A stretch of 64,000 nt of DNA from Bigelowiella natans CCMP2755 (lineage: Eukaryota; Cercozoa; Chlorarachniophyceae), in assembly GCA_000320545.1 (NCBI GenBank), contig ADNK01000966.1, positions 1 through 64,000 on the forward strand, read 5' to 3'. A program made the position numbers and the translations under genes. The notes beneath the pieces were generated by a model, which was given only the letters and a program-made list of their open reading frames with translations, was not told the DNA's origin and ran no database searches. Of this stretch, positions 29,413-42,594 are shown in pieces (position 1 is the stretch's first letter; every line of letters starts with the position of its first letter).

Positions 29413-29702
29413 TGAACATAGCCGCGTAATCTAATCGGTGTTGGTTCATTGGAATCAACCAACAGGATTTAGCGTGAAGCTCCCAGGACAACACGTGTTC
29501 TCAAACAACATGAATGTGCGCTTCATCCAAAAGCGCCGCCGTGACCTACAGATCTATCTCCAGCAGCTGGTGAGTAAGCAGAGAGGCACTTGTTCTTGCC
29601 TATTTTGTCACGCAAATTGTTTAGAAGCTGCAGGGGGCAGATCCGACGTTTCTTCACATTCTAGCGGCGCCATCTCATCATTATCATCCTCGTCACCATA
29701 AG

Positions 29703-29742
<40 letters not shown>

Positions 29743-30740
29743 GTTGTTGTTGTTGCTGTTGTGATGGCCAGGTATGGGACCGGCACGTGTCGGAGAGCCA
29801 GATCTTCCTTGAGTTCCTAGTGGATCGAAAGCAGAACATTCAAGCGACAAGGTTGTTATTATTTAACTGCCAACTGTTTTTCATTACAAGCGGCATCTTC
29901 TCTATCTTGCCTACGACTCTACTGCTGACGCTGCGACCCCCCCCCCTCTCTCTCTATCTCTATCTTCTTCTACCATTATCTGACGCACAGGAAAGGACAT
30001 ATGAGCTCCCTGCCGGGAGGAATGACCATGACACGCAGGGTCCAGCCAACTCAAGGCCCAAGGTTCATTACAAATAAAAGGAAGAGAGAAGGGGGGGGGG
30101 GGGGGGGGGGGGATTATATAACCTTATTGGTTCATTCATGTCACTATTTCGTGGTTTCACCTTCATTTTTGTTGGAAAGCAGCAGCGCAGGAAGCTATGC
30201 GGAGGGTGCTCCTCAAAGGGGTACGTGCAGTCTCCCCCCCCCAACCATGTTATTGCATATCAACGTCGCCGTGACTTCGTTGACTCGTCAAACCTGAAAT
30301 ATTTACACACTGTTTCTCTTCAGGTACCTCGAAGACGATGCACGTCAAGTTCAACGGAGGCAGCGGCGGGGGCGGCGTCTCTTCCTCGTCCTCATCGTCG
30401 TCCACAGCAACCACAGCTGCTAGAAGCTTTAAGAAGATCATCTTCAGGGGAATGAATAAAGGTGTCTTCGGATGCTCCCTTTCACACAGCAACGGCAGTA
30501 GTAGGAGTAGAAGCGGCAATAGTAGTTGATGGTCCACCGTGGGGACGAGGGAGGGATTTGGGGGGGGGACAAAGGATAGGTCTTGCGGCTGCGCATGGTT
30601 ATTTCATATTTGATGTATGTTACAGTAGAAGCCCCCCTCCTCTCCTCACAGTTGTATCCATTATACCACTTGACGTCGCCTCCTCCTCCTACTCACTTCT
30701 TCTTCATTTGCTTTGCTGCTTACGTGAAATCATCATCATC

Positions 30741-30775
<35 letters not shown>

Positions 30776-32615
30776 ATCAATCATCCTCCTTCTCCTTCTC
30801 CTCCTCCTCCTCCCCATCATCATCATCCCGTAATTCAGTGACCAGTTTTTGGCCAAAGAAGAAGAAGAAGCGGCGCACCAACACCTTTTCCCTTCCACGC
30901 GGGGGCTTGCAAAGGCAGCAGCACCATCTCTCCCGCCAGGACAACAAAACAACAGCTGCATTAGCACCAGCAGCGCCCGCATCATCCCCCCCCACTCCCG
31001 CCCCCACATCTAGCCGCCCAGGGAGGAGGGAGAGAGCTGATGCAAAGCCGAAGCACTCATCCTCCTCCTCACCCACCTCCCGCGGTCCTCGCAGCAATTT
31101 CGCGCGTGCGCGGTTGGGAGGAGAGAGCAAGTCCCAAAGGAAAAGCAAACAGCAGCAGGCGCATGACACAGAGCAGGCGAAGAAGAGCAGAGAGGTCACA
31201 CGTTCTTCTAACCACGATTTCTTGCCGCGCATTCGTTGATTCTCATCAAAAGTATTTTTTGCGAGCATCATCATTATCTCCTCCTCCTCCTCCTCCTCCT
31301 CCTTCTTCTTCTTCTTCTTCTTCTTCTTCTTCGAGCAAATACGTGGCGACGTCTGAGAACCTGCAGCGTCGCTCACGAACATACCCGCTTGCCCAATCAG
31401 TGCTAATCTCCCTGATATGCGCTACTCTTACAGGTTGGGGAGGACTTGCTGCGCTTCTCAGAGAAGATCATTGCTCTAGATGAACACGGTGCTAGTAATG
31501 GGCATAGTGATGATAATAGGGGGGGAAATGAGAGAACCGATGTTTTCATTCTATATGCTATTGAGCCAGCGCCAGCCGCCTTATAAACCTCGCTATTCTG
31601 ATATGTGGATGATGTGTGTCCCAACATCAGCCATATTCGGCCACGTAATGACGATGCTAGTTGCAAAGCATAACAGCTACGAGTTCCTCGGTAGCATCGC
31701 ACTAGATGGGGCAAAGGGGCTCTTGGTTGCTCCCAACATGCAGGTGATGATAAGAGCGTGTGTGCGTATGTTCCATCCTTCCAAAGCGGTGGCGGTGGTA
31801 AACAACAACAGTCATCGTATCCTCTTCCTATGCTCACGCAAGATGAGCGATAGGGGATTAACGAAATGTAGGCGATTTCCCCCATTATCCCCCTACACAG
31901 TTTCGTCGTCGTCTCACCAGCCTCCTGCACACGGAGAGATTGTAGCTTTTCTTGCATAACCGCAAGCGAGAAGAGCGCTGCTTGTTTTCCCGTCTGCTCT
32001 GGCTGATGTGTTGTTGTTGTTGTTGTTGTTGTTGATATCCTCAGTGGATCATTCGGTTCATTCGGGAGTATACGTGGCCTGAAGGGAAGGCATTCGAGGC
32101 TGGCAGGGCTGCCACCGACGGTAGCAGTAGTATTTAAAGTGATCGATGTGCGCTTTTATTTGAACTAGTAGATTCACTGATAGAGTTCGGAGAATCATTC
32201 GTATTGACATTCTCCACTGATTGTGCAGAGGAGATCGCAGAGGCTAGGAGGGAGGCGAAGAAGCGTATTCATATCTTCGTTGCTGGTCTTCCTCTCGCTG
32301 CAAGGCTCATCCTAACGCCCATGATCGTGGATAGAATTTTTGAGTTCCTCCAAATAGAGGTAGGCAGAAGATCACCTCCACCTCCTCGGAGTAGTAAGTA
32401 TCTTCTGGACGCCGCATCGAGCGCGCGCAGTTGATGATGCAGACGGCAACGATTGGGAATACATTTGAGCGTGGTGTTCGCAGACAATATTCAGAAATCG
32501 TCGATTTTTGTGTTTCTACTCCTCCTAGGTACTCTTGAAGCACGTGCTGTTCATCCTGCTCGAAGATGTATTGCTGGAGCTATTTCCCGAACTGAAGGCT
32601 ACTAGCGCCAGGTAG
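27129..32615 (+). CDS. Sorting nexin with PXA, PX and Nexin_C domains (SNX13/14/19/25-like)
   Basis: Twenty-one exons with closed phases give about 808 aa, from 27129 to a TAG at 32613-32615. A hydrophobic N-terminus (MMVLLVTVLLKVVFTAVA, then VLALVTLV) is a membrane hairpin or anchor. The PXA domain (about residues 70-240) includes FISEYIIRDFIEYWYDDMS and FSEALIGGLLQP. The PX domain (about 350-445) has CYEICVRNGEYTWHLNKRYSDF and the Pro motif VKLPGQ. A basic, Ser/Pro-rich linker follows. The C-terminal Nexin_C block ends RIFEFLQIEVLLKH then LEDVLLELFPEL. PX domains bind phosphoinositides, and this family works at endosome/ER contacts. No RGS domain is seen between PXA and PX; there is only a charged helix (DAQKAADRKLEDRLEAWE). 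The second Met is equally possible as start. Confidence 0.9.
29702..31333. repeat. Cluster of triplet and mononucleotide repeats in sorting nexin introns and linker
   Basis: ATC run at 29702-29742, poly-G at 30091-30111, ATC run at 30732-30775, CTC run at about 31277-31302 and TTC run at about 31303-31332. Poly-C tracts also occur at 27790-27803 and 29290-29306. Most lie in introns. Confidence 0.9.
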
Positions 32616-32959
32616 CATCCCCCCCCCCCTTCCTCCTCACAGAAGCAAATGAACAATAATCAAAACTTCACACAAAAACGCGATGAATGGTATGTGGCGA
32701 GGTGTTATAATGTCCCTCGTACGCGTATTAATATGATACGGATAGGCGCTGTAAGTGTGTGTGTGTGTACACGTATTTTGCACAGCTTTAGTGTGGGGGA
32801 TGTCCCCCCAAGTCGATCATTCTTGATATTGTGATTCTCAGGTCTCGAAAGCGATGATTCCCGGCGGTCAGCTGTCGTTTATAGCATCTTTCATTTTCGT
32901 CAGGAACGACGCCACGTACAAGTATGCGTTTGTCGTTCATCATGTTCGCTTGCAGCGCA

Positions 32960-33700
32960 TACAACGCCATGGCTAGATGCACGCACGTATAAAAAGTATA
33001 AAAATAGAACAGGAAATGTAAACCACTTCACTTATTAGTCGTAGTTCGAAGCGAAATGGGCGTTTTGCTGGCCAGCTGGTGCTACAGGCTGTAGTGGCCT
33101 CGTCGCTGTGCACAGCCTGTTGGCAGAAAGCCCCGCTCCCATCACAATGCAGAGAATGAGTTACTAATTAGCTTGCGACAGCGCATATAATAGCTGCGTC
33201 TATTATACTGCCTGCTTGCATGCTAGAGCACTAGAATAGCCGTATCGCACAGGCCTAAGGTACATGTATGCATATATAAGGACAGCATTCGCGGCCGCCA
33301 GCTACATGCACACTATGGTTTTGTGGCGAATAGTTTCTATAGGTAGGTTTCGATCTGCCCATTATATATAATGGATGATATTAGTGGATGACAATTGAAA
33401 AAATGTAAGCATTTCATTACAGCTAAGATTGACTTGCGATGAGAAGGAAACACAGCACTTATCTAATCTAGTCATATTGTATATACGAGCGAGCGATAAG
33501 TATAGCAGGAATTACCAGATATATGCGACACGTGCACTGATACAAGCTATATATGTAATAATAATGATGCAATGCAGGATGATTGTAACTTATACGCGCG
33601 CCGCCAACAGCATATATCCAGATATGTAACTAGCGTGTGAGCATGATATCAGTATGCAGCATAAACACATAAAAGTAGAAGCAAGCAAGTGCATTTTTAC
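32960..33700. other. CATG/CTAG-rich island between convergent 3' ends
   Basis: It lies between the sorting nexin stop (32615) and the 3' end of the minus-strand gene at 33795. Words such as GCATGCTAG, CATGTATGCATA, GCCAGCT and TAGCTGC are frequent, and TATA-rich patches are mixed in. No gene is supported. Confidence 0.55.
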
Positions 33701-33794
33701 CCCGACTTCTTCCGGTCGGCCTCGCTTACGCCGCATGTTGATATTGCTTACATGTCCATTAATTAGTCCTAGTTGCTTCAGCCGGTTTGGTATT

Positions 33795-34874
33795 CTAGCC
33801 ATTGCTGTGATTATTCACTCCATCATCCATATGCGTTGCAAAAGCTCTGTTTTCATCGGCGTGGTCGTTATCTTCTTCGTTTGAAAGAGCGTGCAACGGA
33901 GGTGGTGCTGGAGGCTCCTCATCGTCATCATCCATGTTCGGATACGTTTTCTGACTTTTTTGGTGTGCTGATTTGGGAGGGGGGCCCGGAGGCCAAATTC
34001 CTGTCTCAGCATCTTTCATATCGGCTTCACGCAGATGCTCTGTGGGGGGGGGTACTTGGTCCCTCCCCCCCACCTCAGCTTCGCGGCGTTCAAGTCGATT
34101 GTCCAAGCTCTGAACCCGGGCATAGAGCTTATCCCAAACGATGCGAACAGCGTGGTCAATTTTCTGGAAGATCTCGTCTACCTCTTCGGGAGAGCGCATT
34201 TCGTCTATGTCAAGGCCTCTGCAGCGACGGAGCCAGAGCTTGGCGTTCTCAATTCGTTCCTCCGTCTGCGAGATCCGCTCGGACCAGTACATCTTTTCCA
34301 CGTCAAGCTTGTTCAGGTCGTATCTCCTTTCATTATGCTCCAAGCGCACCTTCTGCTCCAAGGTAGCGACCTTAATTTCAAGGTCATCCTTCTCGGTCTG
34401 GAGCTTCTTTGCCAGTTTCTTACAGATCTCGTATTGGCGTGTGATTTCCTCTTCCTCCCCCTGTTCGTTTTCGCTTTCGTCCCGCTCTCTAAAGCTCTTG
34501 TCCCTCGAGTTGTCGCGGTCACGATGTCTAGAATGTCGCCGATGAATTCTCCCTCCAGAAATTTTCTGGCGGCTGGAGCTGCGGCTGCGCCTGTAACGCT
34601 TCTTACTCGACCTAGCTCTAGCACCACCTCCCTCCAAACTCTTTAAGTCCCGGAAAGAGTCCTTCCGCAGTGCGATTTGATCTACCCTCCGGTGACTATC
34701 TATGGTCGGGTCCGACAGGGATGGGTGACAGTATAGAGATCTTTCTTGCATAATTGAGCAACCGACGAGTGCGCGGGCCTTCTCCGATTTCACAGAGGTT
34801 ATTGTCGCTATCACAAGTACTGCGCTCACCACCACGCCAATGGCGGCCAGTGCATACCGTTTCGCAGGTCTCAT
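33795..34874 (-). CDS. Membrane-anchored RS-rich coiled-coil protein, 359 aa
   Basis: A single uninterrupted exon in an intron-rich neighbourhood. Residues about 8-28 form a signal-anchor helix (ALAAIGVVVSAVLVIATI). Residues about 85-130 are Arg/Ser- and Arg/His/Asp-rich (KKRYRRSRSSSRQK; RHRDRDNSRDKSFRERD). Residues about 135-265 are a coiled coil (CKKLAKKLQTEKDDLEIK; LYARVQSLDNRLERREAEV). The C-terminus is Pro-rich and acidic. No catalytic motif is present and I do not recognise a family. It is probably a type II membrane protein with the coiled coil on one side. Lack of introns could mean retroposition or simply a short gene. Confidence 0.75.
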   Translation of the reverse strand: MRPAKRYALAAIGVVVSAVLVIATITSVKSEKARALVGCSIMQERSLYCHPSLSDPTIDSHRRVDQIALRKDSFRDLKSLEGGGARARSSKKRYRRSRSSSRQKISGGRIHRRHSRHRDRDNSRDKSFRERDESENEQGEEEEITRQYEICKKLAKKLQTEKDDLEIKVATLEQKVRLEHNERRYDLNKLDVEKMYWSERISQTEERIENAKLWLRRCRGLDIDEMRSPEEVDEIFQKIDHAVRIVWDKLYARVQSLDNRLERREAEVGGRDQVPPPTEHLREADMKDAETGIWPPGPPPKSAHQKSQKTYPNMDDDDEEPPAPPPLHALSNEEDNDHADENRAFATHMDDGVNNHSNG

Positions 34875-34964
34875 GGTGCATTGTGGGGGGTTAGGGGTTG
34901 GATTTTCTCTCCATCGCCATTTTACTACGCCCAGTTGCTGCTGCTCCCCCGATACGATCTACAA

Positions 34965-35216
34965 TCAAGGGGCGGAGCTCTCCCCCTCGCTCATCATCGT
35001 TAAGATCAGGTTCTGAATCTGAGAGAAGGTCTTGATTTCAGCTTGCGACGGTTTGGTCTGCGGTCTATCGCTATAATCGCATGGGTATTCATATCTGCGA
35101 CATGATATTATCATCTGACGCAGGCCCGACATCCCATGTTCAGCCGAACGACTTTCCTCGATCTTGATTCCTCGCGGCTCTTCCTCCGAGCCGAGAGTCT
35201 CCTGTCGTCTCGGCAC
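34965..35216 (-). CDS. Possible small exon or short protein
   Basis: An open frame follows an in-frame stop and encodes about 83 residues of protein-like composition (GIKIEESRSAEHGMSGLRQ; QAEIKTFSQIQNLILTMM) to a TGA near 34965. The first in-frame ATG would give only about 55 residues, so it may instead be a terminal exon. An upstream candidate start (MAKDATKSVQETMMG, near 35484) lies on the same strand, but splicing could not be settled. The rest of 35217-35929 shows nothing else. Confidence 0.25.
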   Translation of the reverse strand: MPRRQETLGSEEEPRGIKIEESRSAEHGMSGLRQMIISCRRYEYPCDYSDRPQTKPSQAEIKTFSQIQNLILTMMSEGESSAP

Positions 35217-35929
35217 CGGGCGGCCTTTTTAGGGCAAGAAGGGGCCTGTGATTTGGATGTTTCCGGGTAAATAAGGGTGATTTTATCTTTGCGACACGAT
35301 AATTTGATGCAAAAAAAGCGGACATTCTCCAGCGTATACGTCGTTTGTCACGCACCCCCTCCTAGACGGCTTATTGGATTCGGAAAGGTAAAGAGCGAGA
35401 GAACGAAAAAATTCTTCCCACAAGTGTGTGTGTCTGCAGCCTTGTCAATGGGGCCCATCATTGTTTCTTGTACGGATTTAGTAGCATCCTTGGCCATCGT
35501 GCTGCATCTATGTGTGTACAGCCAAAAAGAGACAACGGCTACACCTGCCAACGACAATTCTTTGATTGTTTAATGGCGTCTAAATGTATTCATCTTTTAT
35601 CATAGAATGACCTCGCACGTACGCGCTCTGATTTTCAGGTACAAAGATTTTTTTTTGAGTCAGTTACTTTGCACTAAATCCAGTTATCTTGTATCAGCAT
35701 TGCGCTGAATTTCGTTATGGCTTCGGTACTGATCGCCATGACATTCATGGTTGCTTCCCCATCGGCATACATTGGAGCTCCAAGTTCATGTACGAACGCT
35801 TCCGACTCAGCGTCCATTTTCCTGATAACCCATCACTAAAGCCTGAAGCATAAATATATACATGTACATGCATATACGCATATATTATACCCATCATTAG
35901 TAACCCGAGGTTCGACAAATCGATCGAAT

Positions 35930-37276
<1,347 letters not shown>

Positions 37277-37289
37277 GAAACGTTGAGAT

Positions 37290-37859
37290 TAACTTGTACA
37301 AATTGCGTCATTATTCTGTGCAGTACCCATTTATGATCGCTGCGCTTGTTTATGCTATATTTGTTCATGCTGTGCGCGGCGTACGCCTGCTCGCTCCGCG
37401 CGCTGTACGAAACCGATCGTCGGCTATATATTGCCATGCTAGCATGTTGCGTTGTGATAACATTAAAATTTTGCATGGTAACCATATAGCTAGATAGCTA
37501 GATAGGGTCGGCGCCGTACATACATGTTTCAATATTTCCCTCACTGTGATCATCAGAGCGGCACCTCTAGACGACCTGCTAACAAATGACTCACACGGCA
37601 CTAGCTAGATGGCGGCGTGCAGAAGCACACATGAAATGTGCAGGCAAAGATGCAGAAGCGTGTACACACACGAGGGTGGAGTAGTCTCGTGCATGATAGC
37701 GAGCACGTCGTAAGCTCATGAGCTAGCTACGTGTGTGTGTATGTACTTACAATTTGTGGACACTTCGTGATTACGTAGGATCACATTGAATGTGAAGTTT
37801 CAGGCTTACTAATCAAAACTTTTAGAGAAAGATTGCTTGCACTTCTGCACGGAGAGTTA
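37290..37859. other. CATG/GCTAGC/GCGC-rich island between convergent 3' ends
   Basis: It fills the gap between the TPI stop (37276) and the CH gene stop (37860). GCTAGC-type words (ATGCTAGCATG, AGCTAGATAGCTAG, ATGAGCTAGCTACG), GCGCG and TGCAG are frequent. No gene is seen. Confidence 0.65.
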
Positions 37860-40241
37860 TCACACTTTCGTTTTCAAACGCTCCATTAATATTTTAAGGT
37901 TACTAGAGTTGTATCTGTCAGGCTCAGCCGATTCAAAATTCTTAATCAGATTGTAAATATCCTTGTACAATTGCTCCTTATTCTCAATGAGTTTCATTAA
38001 GAAGCCCTGGACGGCCTCCTTGCATTCAGAAGGGCTCTCAGGAAATACCATCTTTAAAAATCCAAAGAACTTTGGAGCCTTTTGTGAGCCCTCCGTCTTC
38101 CGCAATAGTGCGGCACATGCTATATCGCATGTAGTTTCGTCGAGGAAAAACCGCTCTAATACTGATGATGCCCATTGACACCTTTGAACATCTAGAAACT
38201 CTACCAGGACGTATCTGATCAATCCCTGAAGAACAGAGCTCCAATCGTTCTTGGATGATTCTTCGAACTTGCGAACCTTTAAGATACTTGCACTTAGGAG
38301 CTGGACATGCACTTCGTCGAGATTTTTATTCTTGTTCTCTAGGAGATCCGCGACAACGGCGTTGGCAATGCCTAATGCTCTCTGGACCGGGAATGATCCG
38401 AGACCCGCTACGGCGCTGTCAGGCTGGCCTGTCCCACACAAATACTTTTGTATATCCTCCGACACAAGCTTCATTTGTGACATGAACATCGCGATAATCC
38501 AGGATGCGTTCGCTTTCTTTCCGGGCAGGCAATCTGCCATCCAGTATATGCAACCCCGAAGAACCATTGGCGATGCCTTCTTCAAAATTCCTTCCATTAT
38601 CTCCTGAAGCTGGGCCTTTTGTTCCTCTTGTTGAATAGAAGTTATCGACGCGCACATTACGTGGAAGATTCCTGCTTGGATTCCCCACCAAGGGTCCTCT
38701 AACAATTTTTGGAGCTCCCCCAACATGTTGAGCGATAGATTTGGAGACTCTTTGCACAAGCTCGCCAGAATTAACAACGCATGAGTGCGCAACTGTTTTG
38801 AGGGAGAACGAAGCCCAAAAGTCACATAAAAGAAGTACACGTCTTGCAGCTCCTTTGAGTGGTATGCGGTTCGATTGGACAAGAGAGCAAAACATTGAAC
38901 TAATGCCGCATTTTCCAAATCCTCTTTCAGAATTTTTAACAGGGCAAGCATATCAGAATTCGAGAAGCAGAACGAAGTCATTATATCTACTATATCTTCC
39001 CTTTTGTTCGGCAAGGTTTTGAAAAGTATGATGACTTTCGGTAACATGTAGTCTTGGAACAGAGTGGCAGTTTCGCCTAATTTAAGAAACAAAACAAATA
39101 GGATTCAGTTCTACGACCAATTTCGACATTATCAGCATCAAAATTTACCTGAATCAATGTCACCACATTTTCTTGCGAAAGTTGTAGTAAAATCTAACAC
39201 GAAACTCGTGGCTTTCGAAGGAGCTCCAGCATATGCCTTGCAGAGAATTCCACTTAATTTCCAAAACTGCTTCGGTTCTTCCATGGCAATCGACACACAC
39301 TGGTCTAGCGCACTATCCAATGCGCTAAAAACTTCGATTACTTCTTTGGGTTTTTTACTCGAGATCGCGTCGCAGAATTCGATAAACGTCATTGATTGTT
39401 TCTCTTCCATATTCAATACTTTGTGGACGATCGGATCAAGGACTTTCGGTATCGTAACTTTGACACCCGTATTGGATATGTCAGAGGTTATTGTCGAAGC
39501 CTTCCGAAGTGCCGAGGATCCTGTGTTCGACACGTTGGCCATTCTTTGAGTTCCTCCTCTCAATTGCGCCATTCCTTCAGTAATGGGTTTCACGTTTACA
39601 GTTTTTAAGAACTGAATTTGTGGTTGCTTAAAGTCATCATGCTGAACTTGCCGGGTCGCAACACGTAACATTCGTTGTGCCATCATCCTATGTTTTGATG
39701 TGTGTGTGTATCTTTCTCTATCTTTCATCCGGTCTTGTCGCAGCTGCATTTGGTGCTGGTCCAGCGCATCTTTCGCGTATCCGGTGTTCGTCAGCTGGTC
39801 GTTTTCTTCGGTTGCCACAGGACCCTTCATTGTATCTTTAACAATCCTACTTGCGGTTGGCTTTGCATAGGCTGGGGTGTCTTCAATCAGCGTTTCAGTA
39901 GGTGCAATACTTCGTTTGGTGAGATGAGCATACAGTTTCTCAATCATCTGTACAGCTGCCATAGCCTGGCAATGCAGGACGGCATGGGCGAGATCTTCAA
40001 GTATAGGGATTTCTCGTTTCTTGAAAATTTTCAATAGCTGCTGCCAATTGTCTTTCCGCCTTGAAATTGCCGTCCCGTTGTCGAAGGAGTGCATGTTTAT
40101 CTCATTCGTGTATTCCTTAAAGCGAGAGAGAATTTCTGCAACAAGAAATCCATTTGCGAAATCCCTTCTGACGTTCCGGACGGAATAGGTTAGATCCAAA
40201 CTCTGGATCCATCTGAGGATCTCCCTGGACGGTACGCTCAT
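37860..40241 (-). CDS. CH-domain protein, SPATA4/SPEF1-like, with long helical C-terminus
   Basis: Two exons, 40241-39149 and 39076-37860, join in phase to give 769 aa. Residues about 4-112 match the divergent calponin-homology fold of SPATA4/SPEF1 proteins: SREILRWIQSLDLTYSVRN, DFANGFLVAEILSRF, MHSFDNGTAISRRKDNW, then a helix ending LYAHLTKRSI. This CH class binds microtubules or sits in cilia by family knowledge. A low-complexity linker (about 120-260) precedes roughly 500 residues of repeated helices resembling HEAT/ARM folds (RTHALLILASLCKESPNL; GCIYWMADCLPGKKANA). Human SPATA4 is a short protein, so the C-terminus is a large addition. It suggests that the cell has flagella. Confidence 0.85.
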
Positions 40242-40859
40242 GTCTTTCTGTCCTCTCGCCGTCGGGCTGTGATTCCTTGCAGGTCGGGGGGGGATACGAA
40301 GTTGGGATGTGTTATGTACAGATATATTGTTGATGTTTTGCCGATATATTCTTGTCTATCTTGTCACGTTTCAGAGTCTCTGCAGTAGATAATCGGGTAA
40401 GAAGCGTTACTTTAGTAACAACGGCGATGATGAGCCTGACAACAACCTCTACCGTTTTCCTGTCTGCGTTCTTTCTCGGCATTATTGGCTATTTTTTTTT
40501 GCGTGCAATGAAAAACGACTTTCTCTGTTTGTTGTCGCAGTTTATAACTATCCTACGATTCTTCCCACTTCTTTTGCGAAATCGCAAGATGAATTAAATG
40601 ATTGTCGCAGAAGCTAAATCTCAAATGTTTCGTAACAAATGCCTCCGTTCCCATCTCTGCGCCAGCTTGGCAGATAAAGCAGCGCGTCCCATGATCCTTT
40701 CAACCGCTCCAACGAGACACTTTTTTCTTTCTTTCTTTCTGATGGCCGCAATTTTTTTCCCCCATCGTGTCCGATGATCTCTCCAACCAGCCAATTATTA
40801 TAGACAACGTAATACACATCATAGTATACATAATGTGTCACGCACTGTGTGTCCATTGC
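40242..40859. other. 5' flank of the CH gene; no gene supported
   Basis: It contains one hydrophobic + strand open frame of 56 codons from an ATG at 40428 (TVFLSAFFLGIIGYFF) with no other support. A poly-G tract is at 40287-40293. Confidence 0.35.
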
Positions 40860-41290
40860 AATGATCCATTGGAATCACTTCGTAATTTCACTTTGCTGGT
40901 CAATATTTCACGCCCGCCGCCGCTGCTCACTTGTGTTATGCTCGTTGTGCAGCTGATATCACCAGCTAAACGGAGCATGCACCACAAGTCTCCTTTTATT
41001 GTGCATGTCTGTGTTTGTCAAACAAATGAGCTTGGTGAAAGAGCACATAGCTTGAGCCTGCAGGCTGTACGCTCACTGCATGGGCACGCAGTCGCAATTC
41101 GTTCGCATTGTGCAACATACACCATTCTAGCACAAAGCGATAGCATCATTGCGATGCACTCGGCTGTCAGTCGCACATGCACGACATGGCCGATAATCAT
41201 CGCCAAGCTAGCTTCATCTACTTATGCTATTTCCACTTCACCCATTACATGCTTAAAATTGTCATCTATAACTAAACACAATTTCGACGC
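40860..41290. other. CATG/TGCA-rich island at the 7TM-kinase gene 3' end
   Basis: GCATGCACC, TGCATGGGCACGC, GCGATGCAC and CCAAGCTAGC words are frequent. It includes ACCATTCTAGCA at 41121-41132, which recurs in the island near 62740. It adjoins the kinase gene stop at 41394. Confidence 0.6.
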
Positions 41291-41393
41291 CTAGTTATTT
41301 ATTATGAAGAAAGGTCATATCATTTTTAACTTCCTCCTTCAAATCACTAGAACAAATCCCACATGGTCAGACTCACTAGATCACTCAATGCCA

Positions 41394-42482
41394 TCATTGC
41401 TTCTTCTCATAAACGGAATCTACCACAATTGTCGTGAATTTTTCTTGCCGATCACGAGCTGAATCGTACAAAATTTCCAATTCTCGAACGATCTCCGCGA
41501 AAACAGGTCGCTCGAAAGGGGACATATGCCAGCACCTTTCAATAAGCTTGGCGTATTTTTGCACCTGAAGAACACAGACACTGTACGTGACGGATCCTAC
41601 CAAACCATTCAATAGCTTCTATGACATCATCCATTCGAAACACAAGTACCATCGACGGCATAACACAGGTATTTTTTGTAAGTGCGGCCACTTTGACTTT
41701 ATGGTATTACTTCCAAATTCGGGTGCGATAGGGGAAGGTTTGGTCGATGGTTGGACAGGACAGCCTCTCGAATATCCGCACTCCTCATTCCATGGTAAGG
41801 CATCTTCCGTGTCAGGATCTCCCACATCACATAGCCAAAGCTGAATACATCTACCGCAAAGCCGTACATGCTCAGCTTTCGCTGTGGCCGTCTCTTTGCA
41901 TCTGCTGCTGCGCCTGTGCGCGGCTTGATCAGACTTTGGAGTAGTTCCGGAGCCTGTAATTGTTGTTGTTGTTGTTCTTGATGATGATGATGATAATGCT
42001 GGTGAGGTTGATGGGGATAATTATGGGGAGAAACTATCAGAGAAGTCATGTCGCTATTCAGAAAGACTGCTTGCTGCTAGTGCTACTGCTGCCTTCTGTG
42101 GTACCATGTATGCGATGGTGCCAACAACGCCTGTCAACATCGAGTCATCATCCTCCTTTTTCAATGAAGAGGAAAACGATTGTATTAATCACCAGAAAGG
42201 TCGAAAATTCAGCTGTAATAACTGTATTTTATTGTGCCATCAAATATCTTCCATTTAGGTCATGGTCAACAACTATTGGCTGCACGAAGGTGGTGGCTTC
42301 GGAAAGAAACAGATGAATGAAATCGCTACTATTGTATGTGTAGTAACGTGTGTGTGGATAGGTCGTATTACCGGCAAAACGTCTTGCTCAAAAGCGTGGA
42401 AGCATTGATTACCCATCAGCAATCGAGATGATCCAAAATCACATACCTGTGGAAGGTAGCAGAATATGGTCTCTCTCTATCT

Positions 42483-42534
<52 letters not shown>

Positions 42535-42559
42535 AATAAATAATTCATTTTATGTGTGC

Positions 42560-42594
<35 letters not shown>

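Noticed and set aside
33773-34646. Long + strand open frames opposite the RS-rich coiled-coil gene.
   Set aside because: They mirror the minus-strand gene, whose product has coherent anchor, RS and heptad features; the antisense frames do not.
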